NCBI RefSeq assembly: GCF_027886475.1
Contig: NZ_CP115670.1
Coordinates: 1-64,000, forward strand
Length of the DNA: 64,000 nucleotides
Reading direction: 5' to 3'
Source: Corynebacterium sp. SCR221107
GTDB lineage: Bacteria; Actinomycetota; Actinomycetes; Mycobacteriales; Mycobacteriaceae
The notes beneath the pieces were generated by a model. That model saw only the letters and a program-made list of their open reading frames with translations, had not been told where the DNA came from and searched no databases. Positions 62,981 through 64,000 of the stretch are shown one piece after another (position 1 is the first letter of the stretch; each line of letters begins with the position of its first letter). Made by a program: the position numbers and the translations under genes.

Positions 62981-63673
62981 GTGGCAAACCGCAGTGGGAG
63001 TGGGATAAGGCGCAGTGTTCAGGGGGCGCCCGCGACGTTGGCGATCCTTATTGCAACGCTTGTGGTTTTCGTGGTGACCGCCATCCAGTCGCGTTCGATC
63101 GGGGACAACCTTGTCTTTTCCTCGTTAGGGGATAGCTGGATCCTATTCCCGCCGGAGATGCACACCCCGCTGAGCCTGTTGCGGGCAGTGGGGGCGATGT
63201 TTGTTCACATCGGCCCCACCCACCTGCTGCTCAATGGCATCATGATCTTCTTCCTTGGACGAGAGATCGAGCGGGCGTTAGGCACCGCCCGGTTCGTCAT
63301 GGCCTATTTCATCTCCGGCGTGGGTGCGTCGCTCATGGTGATGCTCGTCGACCCGATCTCGCGCACCGCCGGCGCCTCCGGGGCTGTGTATGGGCTGATG
63401 GCCGTCATTTTGGGGCTGGCCCTGCGTAACCGCACCGACATTCGCGCTCCCTTAACCCTGATCCTGGTGAACTTGGGGTATTCGATTATCGCCACGAATG
63501 TCTCCTTGTGGGGACACGTAGGCGGGCTGGCTGCCGGAACCATTCTTGCCTGGCCGCTGATCGCGTGGAAGCCGGCCGCGCGCAATGGATTCGCACTTGT
63601 CATGTTCGCCGCCGAATGGGCGGCGATCTGGTTGGTGGGGCAGCAGCTTTACGCACCCGCGCTTGGGTTGTAG
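62981..63673 (+). CDS. Rhomboid-family intramembrane serine protease
   Basis: A 230-residue membrane protease with six helices. The catalytic dyad is Ser133 in GASGAVYGL and His178 in WGHVGGLAAG; the first part has HIGPTHLLLNGIMIFFLGRE, where rhomboids place conserved His/Asn residues. It cleaves membrane proteins within the bilayer; its substrates are unknown. GTG 62981 has GGGAAAGGA eleven bases upstream. It follows ppiA and the broken paralogue. Confidence 0.93.
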   Translation: MANRSGSGIRRSVQGAPATLAILIATLVVFVVTAIQSRSIGDNLVFSSLGDSWILFPPEMHTPLSLLRAVGAMFVHIGPTHLLLNGIMIFFLGREIERALGTARFVMAYFISGVGASLMVMLVDPISRTAGASGAVYGLMAVILGLALRNRTDIRAPLTLILVNLGYSIIATNVSLWGHVGGLAAGTILAWPLIAWKPAARNGFALVMFAAEWAAIWLVGQQLYAPALGL

Positions 63674-64000
63674 AAGATGTCCGCACCCCTTTCTCGCTGG
63701 TGCGTCTCTAGCTACTGGTTTCTCTCCACCCCAGCTGTCTCTCGTGCAGCCTTTTTGTCGCTGTATCTGGCACGTCGCGCCGGGTGCGGCGGTGTGGCTG
63801 CATGCTTTCCGACGTTTCCAGGTCGGTCTCCTTCAACCGTCCCCTATGACGGGGCACGCGTGTAGGGCGTTTGTTCTTTTGGCGGCGCAGTGTGGCTGCT
63901 GCTTGGGTGCGGCGTTGTGCTTGGCGTTATGTGCGGTCCTGTGCTGGGGGATTTGTTGAGGTGAAGGGGTGGGATACGAACGTTGTGATTTTTCATGAGG
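63674..64000. other. Gene-free end of the window
   Basis: No supported gene. A dispersed-motif copy ATGCTTTCCGACGTTT is at 63802-63817 in minus orientation. Short open frames here have Cys/Trp-rich, non-coding-like composition. Confidence 0.4.

Overview
The window is a high-GC actinobacterial chromosome segment, almost certainly from a Corynebacterium. It begins at the last codons of dnaN and runs recF - DUF721 gene - gyrB, then gyrA - DUF3566 gene - tRNA-Ile - tRNA-Ala, which is the usual origin-proximal actinobacterial order. Corynebacterial hallmarks are a ROK-type SsuR regulator and sulfonate genes next to the gyrase genes, TAGAC-N6-GTCTA operators of the McbR type, a ugpAEBC operon, and a ppiA-rhomboid pair. 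The species cannot be named from the sequence alone.

Layout. 1-4.3 kb: dnaN end, recF, DUF721, gyrB. 4.4-15.9 kb: a sulfonate/sulfonate-ester utilisation block inserted between gyrB and gyrA. It holds two SsuD-type monooxygenases, an ABC importer (permease, lipoprotein, ATPase), an 895-residue protein fusing SeuA-like and SeuB-like oxygenases, a ROK activator (ssuR) and a flavin reductase (ssuI). Three good McbR-type operators and several palindromes lie in front of these units. 16-18 kb: a small conserved gene and an RHH/Doc-like toxin-antitoxin pair. 18.1-26.6 kb: gyrA, DUF3566, flavohaemoglobin, tRNA-Ile, tRNA-Ala, an HdeD-like gene and sucCD. 26.6-37.6 kb: a decayed prophage-like island, visibly richer in A+T in its left half. 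It carries a DUF4365 protein coupled to an unknown 391-residue protein, a frameshifted tyrosine integrase, two ImmA/IrrE peptidases with regulators, a divergent repressor/Cro switch, early genes joined by a repeated spacer, reverse-oriented cargo genes that split phage genes, and broken head-tail and tail genes. 37.7-42.3 kb: a second identical tRNA-Ala, a large single-chain PurL and an SRPBCC gene. 42.5-49 kb: a broken CotH gene, a GyrI-like gene, a ferritin-like gene, OsmC, YceI and a GH13 alpha-amylase. 49.1-60.1 kb: a sugar ABC importer, an AAA/DUF4143 ATPase, a sodium:solute symporter with a 44-residue membrane ORF in front, and ugpAEBC. 60.2-64 kb: a coiled-coil membrane protein, ppiA, a broken degenerate rhomboid and an intact rhomboid protease.

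How it works together. The 4.4-15.9 kb block reads as one sulfur-scavenging regulon. The importer brings in sulfonates, SsuI supplies reduced FMN, the SsuD enzymes and the fused Seu protein cleave C-S bonds to release sulfite, SsuR would switch the genes on and McbR-type sites would switch them off when sulfur is plentiful. The island looks like a prophage remnant kept for its cargo: the coupled DUF4365 module and the reverse-oriented cargo genes are the best candidates for an undescribed defence or exclusion function.

Two window-wide patterns stand out. A 15-base motif, TTGCTTKCCGACGCC, recurs about 19 times on both strands, mostly just past terminators, and is also inside the island's gene-spacer repeat. 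At least seven genes carry nonsense or frameshift lesions, so either this genome is decaying or some lesions are base-calling errors.
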